A DNA stretch of 64,000 nucleotides from Flavobacterium crocinum (GTDB lineage Bacteria > Bacteroidota > Bacteroidia > Flavobacteriales > Flavobacteriaceae): NCBI RefSeq assembly GCF_003122385.1, contig NZ_CP029255.1, positions 372,001 to 436,000 of the forward strand, written 5' to 3'. Below, piece by piece: positions 37,581-47,003 of this stretch. The notes beneath the pieces were generated by a model. The model saw only the letters and a list, made by a program, of their open reading frames with translations. It did no database searches and was not told the DNA's origin. Made by a program: the position numbers and the translations under genes. Every line of letters begins with the position of its first letter. Position 1 is the first letter of the stretch.

Positions 37581-37895
37581 CTATAGTACTTGATTAGATT
37601 TTTTTGAAAATCTTACTTTCTTATCTCCTTCTACTCTAATACCTACTCTAGTTGTTTCCTTAGTTTTAGGATCAATTAAAGCAATGTTAGAAATTTGAAT
37701 AGAAGCCTCTTTCTTAACGATACCACCTTGAGGGTTTTTAGCACTTGGTTTAGTGTGTTTTGAAACCAAGTTTACACCTTCAACTATCGCTTTATTTTTC
37801 TCACGGTAAACACGTAAAACTTTACCTTCAGCACCTTTATGGTCTCCTGCAATAACTCTTACGATATCTCCTGATTTTATTTTTAGCTTTATCAT
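37581..37895 (-). CDS. rplX: 50S ribosomal protein L24
   Basis: A 104-residue assembly-initiating protein. The KOW motif [20 protein letters not shown] lies near the N terminus, and [20 protein letters not shown] follows. It is 11 nt after rplN and 2 nt before rplE. The translational S8 operator that E. coli has between rplX and rplE cannot exist here, because the gap is only 2 nt. Confidence 0.97.
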
Positions 37896-37906
37896 CTTAA
37901 AACGAA

Positions 37907-38275
37907 TTAAAGCACTTCTGGTGCTAATGATACAATTTTCATGAATTGTTTTTCACGAAGTTCTCTTGCGACCGGACCAAAAACACGAGTTCCTCTCATT
38001 TCTCCTGCAGCATTCAAAAGAACACATGCATTGTCATCGAAACGGATATAAGAACCATCAGCTCTTCTCACTTCTTTTTTAGTACGTACAACAACTGCAG
38101 TTGAAACAGCTCCTTTTTTCACGTTTCCGTTTGGAGTTGCATCTTTGATAGAAACTACAATTTTGTCACCAACAGAGGCATATCTTCTTTTAGTACCTCC
38201 TAAAACACGAATAGTTAAAACTTCTTTAGCTCCCGTGTTATCTGCTACTTTTAGTCTTGATTCTTGTTGTACCAT
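37907..38275 (-). CDS. rplN: 50S ribosomal protein L14
   Basis: A 122-residue large-subunit protein. It begins [20 protein letters not shown], and the blocks [24 protein letters not shown] and [10 protein letters not shown], with the later [13 protein letters not shown], are diagnostic. It lies 2 nt after rpsQ and 11 nt before rplX. Confidence 0.98.
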
Positions 38276-38277
38276 AA

Positions 38278-38538
38278 TTATTTAGCTCTTTCTAAGATTT
38301 CAACTAATCTCCAACATTTTGTTTTACTTAAAGGACGCGTTTCGCTAATTCTTACAGTATCTCCAATGTTACAGTCGTTTGTTTCGTCGTGTGCAACATA
38401 TTTCTTAGTTTTCAACACGAACTTACCGTATAATGGGTGTTTTACTTTTCTTACTTCAGCAATAACGATAGATTTATCCATCTTATTTGAAGTAACAACA
38501 CCTATTCTTTCTTTTCTTAAATTTCTTTTTTCTTCCAT
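38278..38538 (-). CDS. rpsQ: 30S ribosomal protein S17
   Basis: An 86-residue OB-fold protein of the small subunit. The N terminus [20 protein letters not shown], then [20 protein letters not shown] and [20 protein letters not shown], match S17. It follows rpmC after 17 nt and precedes rplN by 2 nt. Confidence 0.97.
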   Translation of the reverse strand: MEEKRNLRKERIGVVTSNKMDKSIVIAEVRKVKHPLYGKFVLKTKKYVAHDETNDCNIGDTVRISETRPLSKTKCWRLVEILERAK

Positions 38539-38555
38539 CTTTCAGCAGAATACAA

Positions 38556-38747
38556 TTATTGTAACTCTCTTTTAGTTAACTCTGTAGCTAATCTTGCAAC
38601 TGTTCTTCTAACGCTTCTAATTTGAAGTGGGTTAGCAATTGGAGAGATAGCATGAGCCATTTTTAGGTCAGCATATACTTTCTTAGTTTGACTAAGCTTT
38701 TCTTGCAACTCCGCTGCAGAAAGATCTTTTATTTCTGATTGTTTCAT
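38556..38747 (-). CDS. rpmC: 50S ribosomal protein L29
   Basis: A 63-residue helical-hairpin protein at the exit tunnel. It reads MKQSEIKDLSAAELQEKLSQ, with IANPLQIRSVRRTVARLATE in the second helix. The length is usual. It follows rplP after 12 nt. Confidence 0.96.
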   Translation of the reverse strand: MKQSEIKDLSAAELQEKLSQTKKVYADLKMAHAISPIANPLQIRSVRRTVARLATELTKRELQ

Positions 38748-38759
38748 AATAAATATAAA

Positions 38760-39185
38760 TTATGCTTCGAAATCTCTAGCAACGACGAACTTAGTTTTTA
38801 CTGGAAGTTTTTGAGCTGCAAGACGTAAAGCTTCTTTTGCAACTGACAATGGAACTCCTCCAACTTCAAACATAATTCTTCCTGGTTTAACAACAGCAGC
38901 CCAATACTCAACTGCTCCTTTACCTTTACCCATACGTACTTCAAGAGGTTTCTTAGTAATAGGTTTGTCTGGGAAAATTTTGATCCATAATTGTCCTTCT
39001 CTCTTCATGTAACGAGTTGCAGCGATACGCGCAGCCTCGATTTGACGAGATGTTAAGAACATTCCATCTTCATGCACAGATTTAATACCAAACATTCCAT
39101 TTGAAAGTTCGTGCCCTCTTTGAGAGTTACCCTTCATTCTACCTTTTTGTACCTTACGGTATTTTGTTCTTTTAGGCTGTAACAT
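38760..39185 (-). CDS. rplP: 50S ribosomal protein L16
   Basis: A 141-residue protein near the A site. The N terminus [20 protein letters not shown], the [20 protein letters not shown] helix and the [20 protein letters not shown] block are diagnostic. It is 19 nt after rpsC. Confidence 0.98.
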   Translation of the reverse strand: MLQPKRTKYRKVQKGRMKGNSQRGHELSNGMFGIKSVHEDGMFLTSRQIEAARIAATRYMKREGQLWIKIFPDKPITKKPLEVRMGKGKGAVEYWAAVVKPGRIMFEVGGVPLSVAKEALRLAAQKLPVKTKFVVARDFEA

Positions 39186-39204
39186 TTTTCTTTAGTTTAA
39201 AAAT

Positions 39205-39963
39205 TTACTTTCTTTTACGAGCGTCTGGTTTTCCACCTTTGTTAAAGTTAGATTTGCCTCTAGGAGCATCTCCACCTTTTCCACCACCTGTACCAGATTG
39301 TTTTTTGTCCATTCCAGCAAGTGGAGAAAGTTCTCTCTTACCGTAAACTTCACCTTTCATGATCCATACTTTAATACCCATTCTACCGTAAGTAGTATGA
39401 GCCTCAGCAAGAGCATAATCAATGTCAGCTCTGAAAGTTGATAGAGGAATTCTACCTTCTTTGAAACCTTCTGAACGCGCCATCTCAGCTCCATTCAAAC
39501 GACCAGAAATCAAAACTTTGATACCTTCAGCGTTCATACGCATAGAAGCAGCAATAGCCATTTTGATTGCACGTCTGTAAGAAATACGGCTTTCGATTTG
39601 ACGAGCGATGCTTGTAGCCACAAGATAAGCATCTAACTCAGGTCTTTTAATTTCAAAGATGTTGATTTGAACCTCTTTGTCAGTAACTTTCTTAAGTTCT
39701 TCTTTCAACTTGTCTACCTCTTGCCCACCTTTTCCGATAATAATACCAGGTCTAGCAGTAGTGATAGTAACGGTTACAAGCTTCAAAGTTCTCTCGATGA
39801 TTACTTTAGATACACTAGCTTTTGATAAACGAGCGTGGATATACTTTCTGATTTTGTGATCTTCAGCTAATTTATCGCCGTAATCATTTCCACCATACCA
39901 GTTTGAGTCCCATCCTCTGATGATACCAAGTCTATTTCCAATTGGATTTGTCTTTTGTCCCAT
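39205..39963 (-). CDS. rpsC: 30S ribosomal protein S3
   Basis: A 252-residue protein at the mRNA entry tunnel. The KH domain contains [20 protein letters not shown], and the C-terminal domain contains GCEWVSG-type residues as [20 protein letters not shown] and [17 protein letters not shown]. After about residue 215 the protein continues with a Gly/Lys/Asn-rich tail ([16 protein letters not shown] ...) not present in E. coli S3. It follows rplV after 5 nt. Confidence 0.97.
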   Translation of the reverse strand: MGQKTNPIGNRLGIIRGWDSNWYGGNDYGDKLAEDHKIRKYIHARLSKASVSKVIIERTLKLVTVTITTARPGIIIGKGGQEVDKLKEELKKVTDKEVQINIFEIKRPELDAYLVATSIARQIESRISYRRAIKMAIAASMRMNAEGIKVLISGRLNGAEMARSEGFKEGRIPLSTFRADIDYALAEAHTTYGRMGIKVWIMKGEVYGKRELSPLAGMDKKQSGTGGGKGGDAPRGKSNFNKGGKPDARKRK

Positions 39964-39968
39964 GCTGC

Positions 39969-40382
39969 TTAAGAATTGCTTTGTGTGTTATTGATAGCTC
40001 CAAGCACGATTGTTACGTGATTAGAACGTTTTCTTATTCTGTGTGCACGACCTTGAGGAGCTGGACGAAGTCTTTTTAACATCATTCCACCATCTACTCT
40101 GATCTCTTTAACAAATAATCCAGCTTCTTCTAAATTACCTTCACTATTTTTTTGCTCCCAGTTATTGATTGCAGATAATAATAGTTTTTCTAATTTTCTT
40201 GAAGCTTCTTTAGAACTGAATCTTAAAATGTTAAGTGCTCTTTCTACCTTCTGACCTCTTACCAAGTCCGCTACTAAGCGCATTTTTCTAGGTGAAGTAG
40301 GGCAGTTATTCAATTTTGCGAAAGCGATAGACTTATTAGCCTCTTTTCTCGCATCTGCTGTTTCTCTTTTACGAACTCCCAT
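39969..40382 (-). CDS. rplV: 50S ribosomal protein L22
   Basis: A 137-residue tunnel protein. The helix [20 protein letters not shown] and the beta-hairpin region [20 protein letters not shown] are conserved. The hairpin tip shows no deletion of the kind associated with macrolide resistance. It is 8 nt after rpsS and 5 nt before rpsC. Confidence 0.98.
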
Positions 40383-40390
40383 TGCTTCTT

Positions 40391-40669
40391 TTATTTTTTA
40401 CCTTTATTTTTTGCTCCAGCATGACCTCTAAAAGATCTAGTTGGTGAAAACTCTCCTAATTTGTGACCTACCATGTTTTCTGTTACGTAAACTGGTACAA
40501 ATTGACGACCGTTATGAACTGCGATAGTTTGTCCAACGAAATCTGGAGTAATCATTGAAGCTCTAGACCAAGTCTTAACAACTGCATTTTTACCACTTTC
40601 TACGTTTTCTTGAACTTTCTTGTCTAATTTATAATGAACGAAAGGTCCTTTTTTTAATGAACGTGCCAT
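40391..40669 (-). CDS. rpsS: 30S ribosomal protein S19
   Basis: A 92-residue head protein of the small subunit. It reads [20 protein letters not shown] and carries the conserved [20 protein letters not shown] and [19 protein letters not shown]. It is 6 nt after rplB and 8 nt before rplV. Confidence 0.98.
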   Translation of the reverse strand: MARSLKKGPFVHYKLDKKVQENVESGKNAVVKTWSRASMITPDFVGQTIAVHNGRQFVPVYVTENMVGHKLGEFSPTRSFRGHAGAKNKGKK

Positions 40670-40675
40670 ATCTTA

Positions 40676-41500
40676 TTATTTCTTTCTACGTTCTACGATA
40701 TACTTGTTACTCGGGTTTTTCTTAGAACGAGTTCTGTAACCTTTAGCTGGCAATCCGTTTCTTGAACGTGGGTGCCCTCCAGAAGAACGTCCTTCACCAC
40801 CTCCCATAGGGTGATCAACTGGGTTCATCGCTACTGGTCTAGTTCTAGGTCTTCTTCCTAACCATCTTGTTCTACCTGCTTTTCCAGATACAACTAATTG
40901 GTGGTCAGAGTTAGAAACAGCTCCAATTGTAGCCGAACATGTTAACAAGATCAATCTTGTCTCACCAGATGGCATTTTAATTGTCGCATATTTCCCGTCT
41001 CTTGCCATTAACTGAGCAAAAGTTCCAGCTGAACGAGCAATAACCGCTCCTTGCCCTGGACGCAACTCAATACAAGATATAACAGTTCCAAGAGGAATTC
41101 TGCTTAAAGGTAAAGTATTACCAATCTCCGGTTGAGATTCTGGTCCTGAAACTAATTTCTGACCAACTTTCAATCCGTTTTGAGCGATAATATAAGTTTT
41201 CTCTCCATCAGCATAAGCTAATAAAGCGATAAATGCAGTACGATTTGGATCGTATTCGATTGATTTCACTGTAGCTGGAATTCCATCTTTAGTTCTTTTG
41301 AAATCAATGATACGATATCTCTGCTTGTGACCACCACCCGTATAACGCATGGTCATCTTTCCTTGACTATTTCTACCTCCTGAGTTTTTTATCGGCGCTA
41401 TCAAAGAGCGTTCCGGCTTATCAGTTGTAATAGCGTCATAACCATTCACAACTCTAAATCGCTGACCCGGGGTAATAGGTTTTAATTTTCTTACTGACAT
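40676..41500 (-). CDS. rplB: 50S ribosomal protein L2
   Basis: A 274-residue protein near the peptidyl-transferase centre. The RNA-binding domain contains [20 protein letters not shown], and the C-terminal loop carries [20 protein letters not shown] with the functionally important histidine. The basic end [16 protein letters not shown] completes it. It follows rplW after 9 nt. Confidence 0.98.
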   Translation of the reverse strand: MSVRKLKPITPGQRFRVVNGYDAITTDKPERSLIAPIKNSGGRNSQGKMTMRYTGGGHKQRYRIIDFKRTKDGIPATVKSIEYDPNRTAFIALLAYADGEKTYIIAQNGLKVGQKLVSGPESQPEIGNTLPLSRIPLGTVISCIELRPGQGAVIARSAGTFAQLMARDGKYATIKMPSGETRLILLTCSATIGAVSNSDHQLVVSGKAGRTRWLGRRPRTRPVAMNPVDHPMGGGEGRSSGGHPRSRNGLPAKGYRTRSKKNPSNKYIVERRKK

Positions 41501-41509
41501 TTTTCTATC

Positions 41510-41800
41510 TTAGATATTGTTGTAAAAATCAATTGTTTCTCCTTCTTGTACTTGTACAATTGCTTTTTTAATAGCATTTGTCTTTCCACTGATTAAACCA
41601 CTTTTAGTGTATTTAGTAGATCTATCCGGTCTCACATTCATTGTGTTAACAGAAACGATAGTTACTCCATAAGCAGCTTCAACAGCTTTCTTAATTTGAA
41701 CTTTGTTTGCTTTTTTGTCAACAACGAATCCGAAGCGGTTTAGAACTTCACTTTCTTTGGTTACTTTTTCCGTTACTATAGGTCTAATAATAATGCTCAT
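41510..41800 (-). CDS. rplW: 50S ribosomal protein L23
   Basis: A 96-residue protein at the tunnel exit that docks trigger factor and SRP. It begins MSIIIRPIVTEKVTKESEVL and contains FVVDKKANKVQIKKAVEAAY and VSVNTMNVRPDRST. It follows rplD after 7 nt and precedes rplB by 9 nt. Confidence 0.97.
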   Translation of the reverse strand: MSIIIRPIVTEKVTKESEVLNRFGFVVDKKANKVQIKKAVEAAYGVTIVSVNTMNVRPDRSTKYTKSGLISGKTNAIKKAIVQVQEGETIDFYNNI

Positions 41801-41807
41801 CTTCCTA

Positions 41808-42437
41808 TTATTTACTTAAATTTTCTTCAATTAACTCTAAAGAACCTTCCAAAAGCACTAAATTATTAGCGTTTAATATTGCGTAAGTGCTTAATTCAGA
41901 GCTAGTTACGACGCTTGAAGCCTTTAAATTGCGTGACGACAAATATACGTTTTTATTTGACTCACCCAACACGAATAGAGATTTTTTATTTTCTAACCCT
42001 AAAGCTTTCAAAACGTTAATGAAATTTTTAGTGTTTGGCGCTTCAAAATTAAAGTCTTCTACAACCACAATATTTGACTCTTTTGCTTTGATTGAGAAAG
42101 CTGATTTTCTAGCTAATCTCTTTAAGCTTTTATTCAATTTAAATGAATAACTTCTTGGTCTTGGTCCGAAAACTGTTCCACCACCTTTAAACAAAGGATT
42201 CTTTACACTTCCTGCACGAGCAGTACCAGTTCCTTTTTGCTTTTTAATCTTACGAGTACTTCCAGTTACTTCAGCTCTTTCTTTAGCTTTATGAGTACCT
42301 TGTCTTTGATTAGCAAGATATTGCTTAACATCAAGATATACTGCGTGATTGTTTGGTTCAATTGCGAATACTGAATCAGAAAGTTGAACTTTTCTTCCAG
42401 TATCTTTTCCGTTGAAATCTAATACTTTTACTTCCAT
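41808..42437 (-). CDS. rplD: 50S ribosomal protein L4
   Basis: A 209-residue protein. The extended loop is seen as [20 protein letters not shown], followed by [20 protein letters not shown] and [20 protein letters not shown]. Its ATG shares one base with the stop codon of rplC. L4 is the repressor of the S10 operon in E. coli; here a hairpin at the start of the rplC transcript (43081-43120) would be the place to look for such control. Confidence 0.97.
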   Translation of the reverse strand: MEVKVLDFNGKDTGRKVQLSDSVFAIEPNNHAVYLDVKQYLANQRQGTHKAKERAEVTGSTRKIKKQKGTGTARAGSVKNPLFKGGGTVFGPRPRSYSFKLNKSLKRLARKSAFSIKAKESNIVVVEDFNFEAPNTKNFINVLKALGLENKKSLFVLGESNKNVYLSSRNLKASSVVTSSELSTYAILNANNLVLLEGSLELIEENLSK

Positions 42438-43054
42438 TACTTCTGAATGATTACATAAGAGTTTTTATGCCCAGGAACACATCCTTTAACAACAAGTAAG
42501 TTCTTTTCAGCAACTACTTTTAAAACTCTAAGGTTTTGAACTTTTACATTTTCTCCTCCCATTCTTCCAGCCATACGCATTCCTTTGAATACTCTAGATG
42601 GGTAAGAAGAAGCTCCTACAGAACCTGGCGCTCTTAAACGGTTGTGTTGACCATGAGTAGCCTGTCCAACACCACCAAAACCGTGACGCTTAACAACACC
42701 CTGGAAACCTTTACCTTTAGACACACCTTGTACATCTACAAATTCTCCTTCTTCAAAAATAGAAACATCAATAAGATCTCCTAATTTTTGTTCAGTTGCA
42801 AAATCTTGGAATTCAACGACTTTTTTCTTAGCAACAGTTCCAGCTTTTTTAAAGTGACCTAAAGCCGCTTTAGTAGAATGTTTCTCGTTTTTGTCATCGA
42901 AACCAAGTTGCAACGCTTCATACCCGTCAACCTCGTTGGTTCTGACTTGGGTAACAACGCATGGTCCAGCTTCGATTACTGTACAAGGAATATTTTTCCC
43001 GTTTTCATCAAAGATACTAGTCATGCCGATTTTCTTACCAATTAACCCAGACAT
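42437..43054 (-). CDS. rplC: 50S ribosomal protein L3
   Basis: A 205-residue large-subunit protein. It starts [20 protein letters not shown] and carries [20 protein letters not shown] with the later [20 protein letters not shown], both conserved. It is the first gene of its own transcript: a promoter lies about 70-100 nt upstream and a terminator ends the preceding rpsJ transcript. Confidence 0.98.
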   Translation of the reverse strand: MSGLIGKKIGMTSIFDENGKNIPCTVIEAGPCVVTQVRTNEVDGYEALQLGFDDKNEKHSTKAALGHFKKAGTVAKKKVVEFQDFATEQKLGDLIDVSIFEEGEFVDVQGVSKGKGFQGVVKRHGFGGVGQATHGQHNRLRAPGSVGASSYPSRVFKGMRMAGRMGGENVKVQNLRVLKVVAEKNLLVVKGCVPGHKNSYVIIQK

Positions 43055-43080
43055 AAATATTAATTATTAATTACTAAAAT

Positions 43081-43120
43081 TCCCTTCAATTTGAAAATAA
43101 CAGAAATTTCCAAACAGGGA
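43081..43120 (-). promoter_or_regulatory. Leader hairpin at the 5' end of the rplC transcript
   Basis: On the minus strand TCCCT and AGGGA (43116-43120 with 43081-43085) form an outer stem. An inner 8-bp stem (43107-43114 with 43090-43097, including one G-T pair) lies above a small internal loop. The hairpin begins right at the predicted transcription start. It is a candidate target for L4 or another r-protein; that role is inferred. Confidence 0.5.
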
Positions 43121-43123
43121 GTG

Positions 43124-43155
43124 CAAAAGTAGATATTAAAATCGAATAAACCAAA
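43124..43155 (-). promoter_or_regulatory. Promoter of the rplC (S10-type) operon
   Basis: On the minus strand TACTTTTG (43124-43131) matches TAnnTTTG and TTTG (43152-43155) matches the -33 element, with a 20-nt spacer. This is one of the two best promoter matches in the window. The predicted start is near 43118. Confidence 0.78.
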
Positions 43156-43408
43156 CGGTTATAAAAATTAAATCGCTCATTATCAAAATCCAAGCTTCAA
43201 AATAACACCAAAAACAGCTTTTACAATCTTTAAATCCAAAACTTTTTTTTCAATTTTTAAACAATTCACACTTAACAATTAATTAATAAAATCTAAACAA
43301 AAAAACCTCTCATCGCCCTAAAATAAAGGAGTTTACACAAAAAACAAAGAACCACAAAACCACAGAATACTAAAAAAAATCACAAACAAAATCATATTTA
43401 AAAAACAA

Positions 43409-43438
43409 AAAAAGCGAGACATTTTTGCCTCGCTTTTT
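43409..43438 (-). terminator. Intrinsic terminator after rpsJ
   Basis: AAAAAGCGAG (43429-43438, minus strand) pairs with CTCGCTTTTT (43409-43418) around a 10-nt loop, and the descending arm ends in the T-run. It lies about 20 nt past the rpsJ stop and separates the str-type operon from rplC. Confidence 0.82.
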
Positions 43439-43459
43439 ATATAAAAAAAATATAAAAAA

Positions 43460-43765
43460 TTATACTTTTATCTCTACTTCTACTCCACTTGGCAATTCAA
43501 GTTTCATTAAAGCATCAATAGTTTTAGATGAAGATGAATAAATATCAATCAATCTCTTGTATGACATTACTTCAAATTGCTCTCTCGCTTTTTTGTTAAC
43601 GTGCGGAGAACGTAATACAGTGAAAAGTTTTTTGTGAGTTGGCAACGGAATAGGACCTGTTACAACTGCTCCAGTAGTTTTTACTGTTTTCACGATCTTT
43701 TCAGCAGATTTATCCACCAACATGTGATCGTAAGATTTTAGTTTTATTCTGATTTTTTGACTCAT
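43460..43765 (-). CDS. rpsJ: 30S ribosomal protein S10
   Basis: A 101-residue protein of the 30S head, also the NusE subunit of antitermination complexes. It reads [20 protein letters not shown], with [20 protein letters not shown] and [20 protein letters not shown]. It is the last gene of the rpsL-rpsG-fusA-rpsJ transcript (10 nt after fusA) and not the first of the S10 operon as in E. coli, because a terminator and promoter divide it from rplC. Confidence 0.98.
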
Positions 43766-43775
43766 TTTCTTAAAA

Positions 43776-45932
43776 TTAAGCGTTACCTTTTGCTTTTTTG
43801 ATTACCTCTTCTGAAATATTAGAAGGTGTTTCTGCATAGTGAGAGAACTCCATTGTTGAAGTAGCTCTACCAGAAGATAATGTTCTTAATGTTGTTACAT
43901 AACCAAACATTTCTGATAAAGGCACATCAGCTTTGATAGTCTTAGCACCATTTCTATCACCCATGTCATTAACCTGACCTCTACGACGGTTCAAGTCACC
44001 TACGATATCACCCATGTTTTCTTCCGGAGTAATAACTTCGATTTTCATGATTGGCTCAAGAATAACAGCTCCAGCAGCACGTCCAGACTCTTTATAACCC
44101 ATTCTAGCAGCTAATTCAAAAGAAAGAGCATCAGAATCCACAGGGTGGAAAGATCCATCCAATAAAGTTACTTTTAAACTATCAACAGCATATCCAGCTA
44201 ACGGACCTGTTTTCATAGCCTCACGGAAACCTTTTTCAACAGCAGGGATATATTCTTTAGGAACGTTACCACCTTTTACCTCATTTACGAACTGTAATCC
44301 AACCGGAACTTTACCATCAACTTCATCAGCAGGCTCGATTCTAAATACGATATCACCGAATTTACCACGACCTCCAGATTGTTTCTTGTAAGTTTCTCTA
44401 TGCTGAGCAGATTTAGTAAACGCCTCTTTATACTCTACTTGTGGCTCACCTTGATTAACTTCTACTTTAAACTCACGTTTCATACGATCAACTAAGATAT
44501 CTAAGTGAAGCTCACCCATACCAGAAATAATAGTTTGACCTGAAGCCTCATCAGTTCTTACAGTAAATGTTGGATCTTCTTCAGCTAATTTAGCTAATGC
44601 CATACCCATTTTATCAACGTCAGCTTTAGTTTTAGGCTCGATAGCAATACCAATTACTGGCTCTGGGAATTTCATAGATTCCAAGATAATTGGATTCTTT
44701 TCATCACAAAGTGTATCCCCAGTTTTGATATCTTTAAATCCTACAGCAGCACCAATATCTCCAGCCTCAATATATTCGATTGGATTTTGCTTATTAGCAT
44801 GCATTTGGTAAATACGAGAAATTCTCTCTTTATTACCAGAACGAGTATTTAAAACATACGAACCAGCATCTAAACGTCCAGAATAAGCACGGAAGAAAGC
44901 TAAACGACCTACGAATGGATCAGTAGCAATTTTAAATGCTAAAGCAGCGAATGGCTCTTTTACATCTGGGCGACGTAAGATTTTAGTTTGATCTTCTTCT
45001 AATAATTCAGCATCATCAGGGTGAATTCCCTCGATACCTTCTTTATCTAATGGAGATGGTAAATATTTACAAACAGCATCTAACATGAATTGAACTCCTT
45101 TGTTTTTGAAAGAAGAACCAGCAAGCATAGGAATGATTGCCATATCAATAGTAGCCGCTCTTAACGCATTGTTGATTTCATCCTCTGTAATAGAGTTTTC
45201 ATCTTCCATGTATTTATCTAAAAGATTCTCATCATAAGTTGCAATCTCTTCGATAAGGATAGAACGGTAGTGTTTTACATCATCAACCATATCAGCCGGG
45301 ATGTCAACGATATCAAAAGTAGCTCCCTGAGTTTCATCATGCCATACAATAGCTTGATTTTTTACCAAGTCAACAATACCTTTAAAATCTGCTTCATCAC
45401 CAATAGGCAAAGTAATTGCAACCGCATTCGATTTCAACATATCTTTAACCTGTCCGCATACAGCTAAAAAGTTAGCACCTTGACGGTCCATTTTGTTTAC
45501 GAATCCCATACGAGGAACTCTATATTGATCAGCAAGTCTCCAGTTAGTTTCTGACTGAGGCTCAACACCATCAACAGCACTAAACAAGAAAACCAAACCA
45601 TCAAGTACACGTAAAGAACGGTTTACCTCTACAGTAAAGTCAACGTGTCCAGGAGTATCAATAATATTAAAGTGGTAAGGTAATGATTCCGGAAGAACTT
45701 TACCTTGCTCAGTTGGAAAATTCCAAGTACAAGTTGTAGCAGCAGATGTAATTGTAATACCTCTTTCCTGCTCTTGTGCCATCCAGTCCATTGTTGCAGC
45801 ACCATCATGCACCTCACCAATTTTGTGTGATTTTCCAGTATAAAAAAGAATACGCTCAGTAGTTGTTGTTTTACCAGCATCAATGTGAGCAGCGATCCCG
45901 ATATTTCTTGTATATTTTAAATCTCTAGCCAT
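43776..45932 (-). CDS. fusA: Elongation factor G
   Basis: A 718-residue GTPase that drives ribosomal translocation. The G1 loop [19 protein letters not shown] lies near residues 15-33, G3 is [13 protein letters not shown], and G4 is [10 protein letters not shown]. Domain II-V blocks ([44 protein letters not shown]) follow. Length and motifs indicate a complete canonical EF-G. It follows rpsG after 10 nt. No tuf gene lies beside it. Confidence 0.98.
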   Translation of the reverse strand: MARDLKYTRNIGIAAHIDAGKTTTTERILFYTGKSHKIGEVHDGAATMDWMAQEQERGITITSAATTCTWNFPTEQGKVLPESLPYHFNIIDTPGHVDFTVEVNRSLRVLDGLVFLFSAVDGVEPQSETNWRLADQYRVPRMGFVNKMDRQGANFLAVCGQVKDMLKSNAVAITLPIGDEADFKGIVDLVKNQAIVWHDETQGATFDIVDIPADMVDDVKHYRSILIEEIATYDENLLDKYMEDENSITEDEINNALRAATIDMAIIPMLAGSSFKNKGVQFMLDAVCKYLPSPLDKEGIEGIHPDDAELLEEDQTKILRRPDVKEPFAALAFKIATDPFVGRLAFFRAYSGRLDAGSYVLNTRSGNKERISRIYQMHANKQNPIEYIEAGDIGAAVGFKDIKTGDTLCDEKNPIILESMKFPEPVIGIAIEPKTKADVDKMGMALAKLAEEDPTFTVRTDEASGQTIISGMGELHLDILVDRMKREFKVEVNQGEPQVEYKEAFTKSAQHRETYKKQSGGRGKFGDIVFRIEPADEVDGKVPVGLQFVNEVKGGNVPKEYIPAVEKGFREAMKTGPLAGYAVDSLKVTLLDGSFHPVDSDALSFELAARMGYKESGRAAGAVILEPIMKIEVITPEENMGDIVGDLNRRRGQVNDMGDRNGAKTIKADVPLSEMFGYVTTLRTLSSGRATSTMEFSHYAETPSNISEEVIKKAKGNA

Positions 45933-45942
45933 TTCTTACGAA

Positions 45943-46419
45943 TTAAAATCTAAAGTGAGAGAATGCTTTATTAGCTTCTGCCATTTTGTGAGTATCCATT
46001 CTTTTCTTAACCGCAGCACCTTCTTCTTTAGCAGCAGCTAAACACTCTGACGCTAAACGTTGCGCCATAGATTTTTCATTTCTTCTTCTTGAATAAAGTA
46101 TCAACCACTTCATTGCCATAGAAATTTTTCTGTCTGGACGAATTTGCATTGGGATTTGGAATGTAGCTCCACCAACTCTACGGCTACGTACTTCTACGTG
46201 AGGCATAACGTTTGTTAAAGCATCTTTCCAGATCTCTAATGAAGTTTTCTCATCATTTTGCTTTTTAGTCTCAATGATATCAATAGCATCATAAAATACT
46301 TTAAAAGCTGTAGATTTCTTACCATCCCACATTAAGTTATTCACGAAACGTGTTACTAATTGGTCATTAAACCTTGGATCCGGTAAAAGTGGTCTTTTCT
46401 TTGCCGCTCTTTTTCTCAT
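45943..46419 (-). CDS. rpsG: 30S ribosomal protein S7
   Basis: A 158-residue protein that nucleates the 30S head. It begins [20 protein letters not shown] and contains [20 protein letters not shown] and [20 protein letters not shown], all conserved. It follows rpsL after 24 nt and precedes fusA by 10 nt. Confidence 0.98.
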   Translation of the reverse strand: MRKRAAKKRPLLPDPRFNDQLVTRFVNNLMWDGKKSTAFKVFYDAIDIIETKKQNDEKTSLEIWKDALTNVMPHVEVRSRRVGGATFQIPMQIRPDRKISMAMKWLILYSRRRNEKSMAQRLASECLAAAKEEGAAVKKRMDTHKMAEANKAFSHFRF

Positions 46420-46443
46420 GTCTTTTTCTTAAAAGTTTTTAAA

Positions 46444-46827
46444 TTACTTTTTTGCTTCTTTTGGGCGTTTAGCACCGTACTTAGATCTTCTTTGCGTTCT
46501 TCCTGCAACACCTGACGTATCAAGAGCTCCACGAACGATATGATATCTAACACCTGGTAAATCTTTTACCCTTCCACCTCGCACTAATACTATCGAGTGC
46601 TCTTGTAGATTGTGTCCTTCTCCCGGGATGTAAGCATTCACCTCATTACCATTTGTCAAACGCACACGCGCAACTTTACGCATTGCAGAGTTTGGTTTTT
46701 TTGGTGTAGTAGTGTAAACACGCGTACAAACCCCTCTTCTTTGAGGACAAGAATCTAAAGCAACCGATTTACTCTTCTTAGTGATCTGAGTTCTTCCTGT
46801 TCTTACTAATTGTTGAATTGTTGGCAT
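46444..46827 (-). CDS. rpsL: 30S ribosomal protein S12
   Basis: A 127-residue decoding-centre protein. It starts [20 protein letters not shown] and has the conserved [20 protein letters not shown] and [20 protein letters not shown] loops. The lysines at the classical streptomycin-resistance positions (the PKKPNSA and RVKDLPG loops) are unchanged, so the sequence suggests streptomycin sensitivity at this site. It is the first gene of the str-type operon. Confidence 0.98.
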
Positions 46828-46861
46828 AATTAATACTAAAAATTATTATGTTTATTAAATT

Positions 46862-46911
46862 CCCGCTTTTTACGGGGTTGCAAATGTATAAAATATTTTT
46901 CACTATACAAA
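46862..46911 (-). promoter_or_regulatory. Promoter and leader hairpin of the rpsL operon
   Basis: On the minus strand TACATTTG (46881-46888) matches TAnnTTTG, and TTTG (46908-46911) lies 19 nt upstream. Just downstream, CCCG and CGGG (46873-46876 with 46862-46865) form a small hairpin near the predicted +1. The leader to the rpsL ATG is about 48 nt. Confidence 0.75.
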
Positions 46912-47003
46912 CGTTAAATCATTAATTTTCAACAACATTATTTATATCTATGATTTCACAGAGAAACATTAGATATTTGCTTTACATTTAACTAACAAAC
47001 CAA

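Larger units (their letters stand above)
43055..43459. other. Gene-free gap between rpsJ and rplC
   Basis: This 405-bp AT-rich stretch holds the rpsJ terminator (43409-43438), the rplC promoter (43124-43155) and a leader hairpin (43081-43120). The 250 bp between the terminator and the promoter show no open frame of note and no repeat that I can recognise. Confidence 0.75.
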
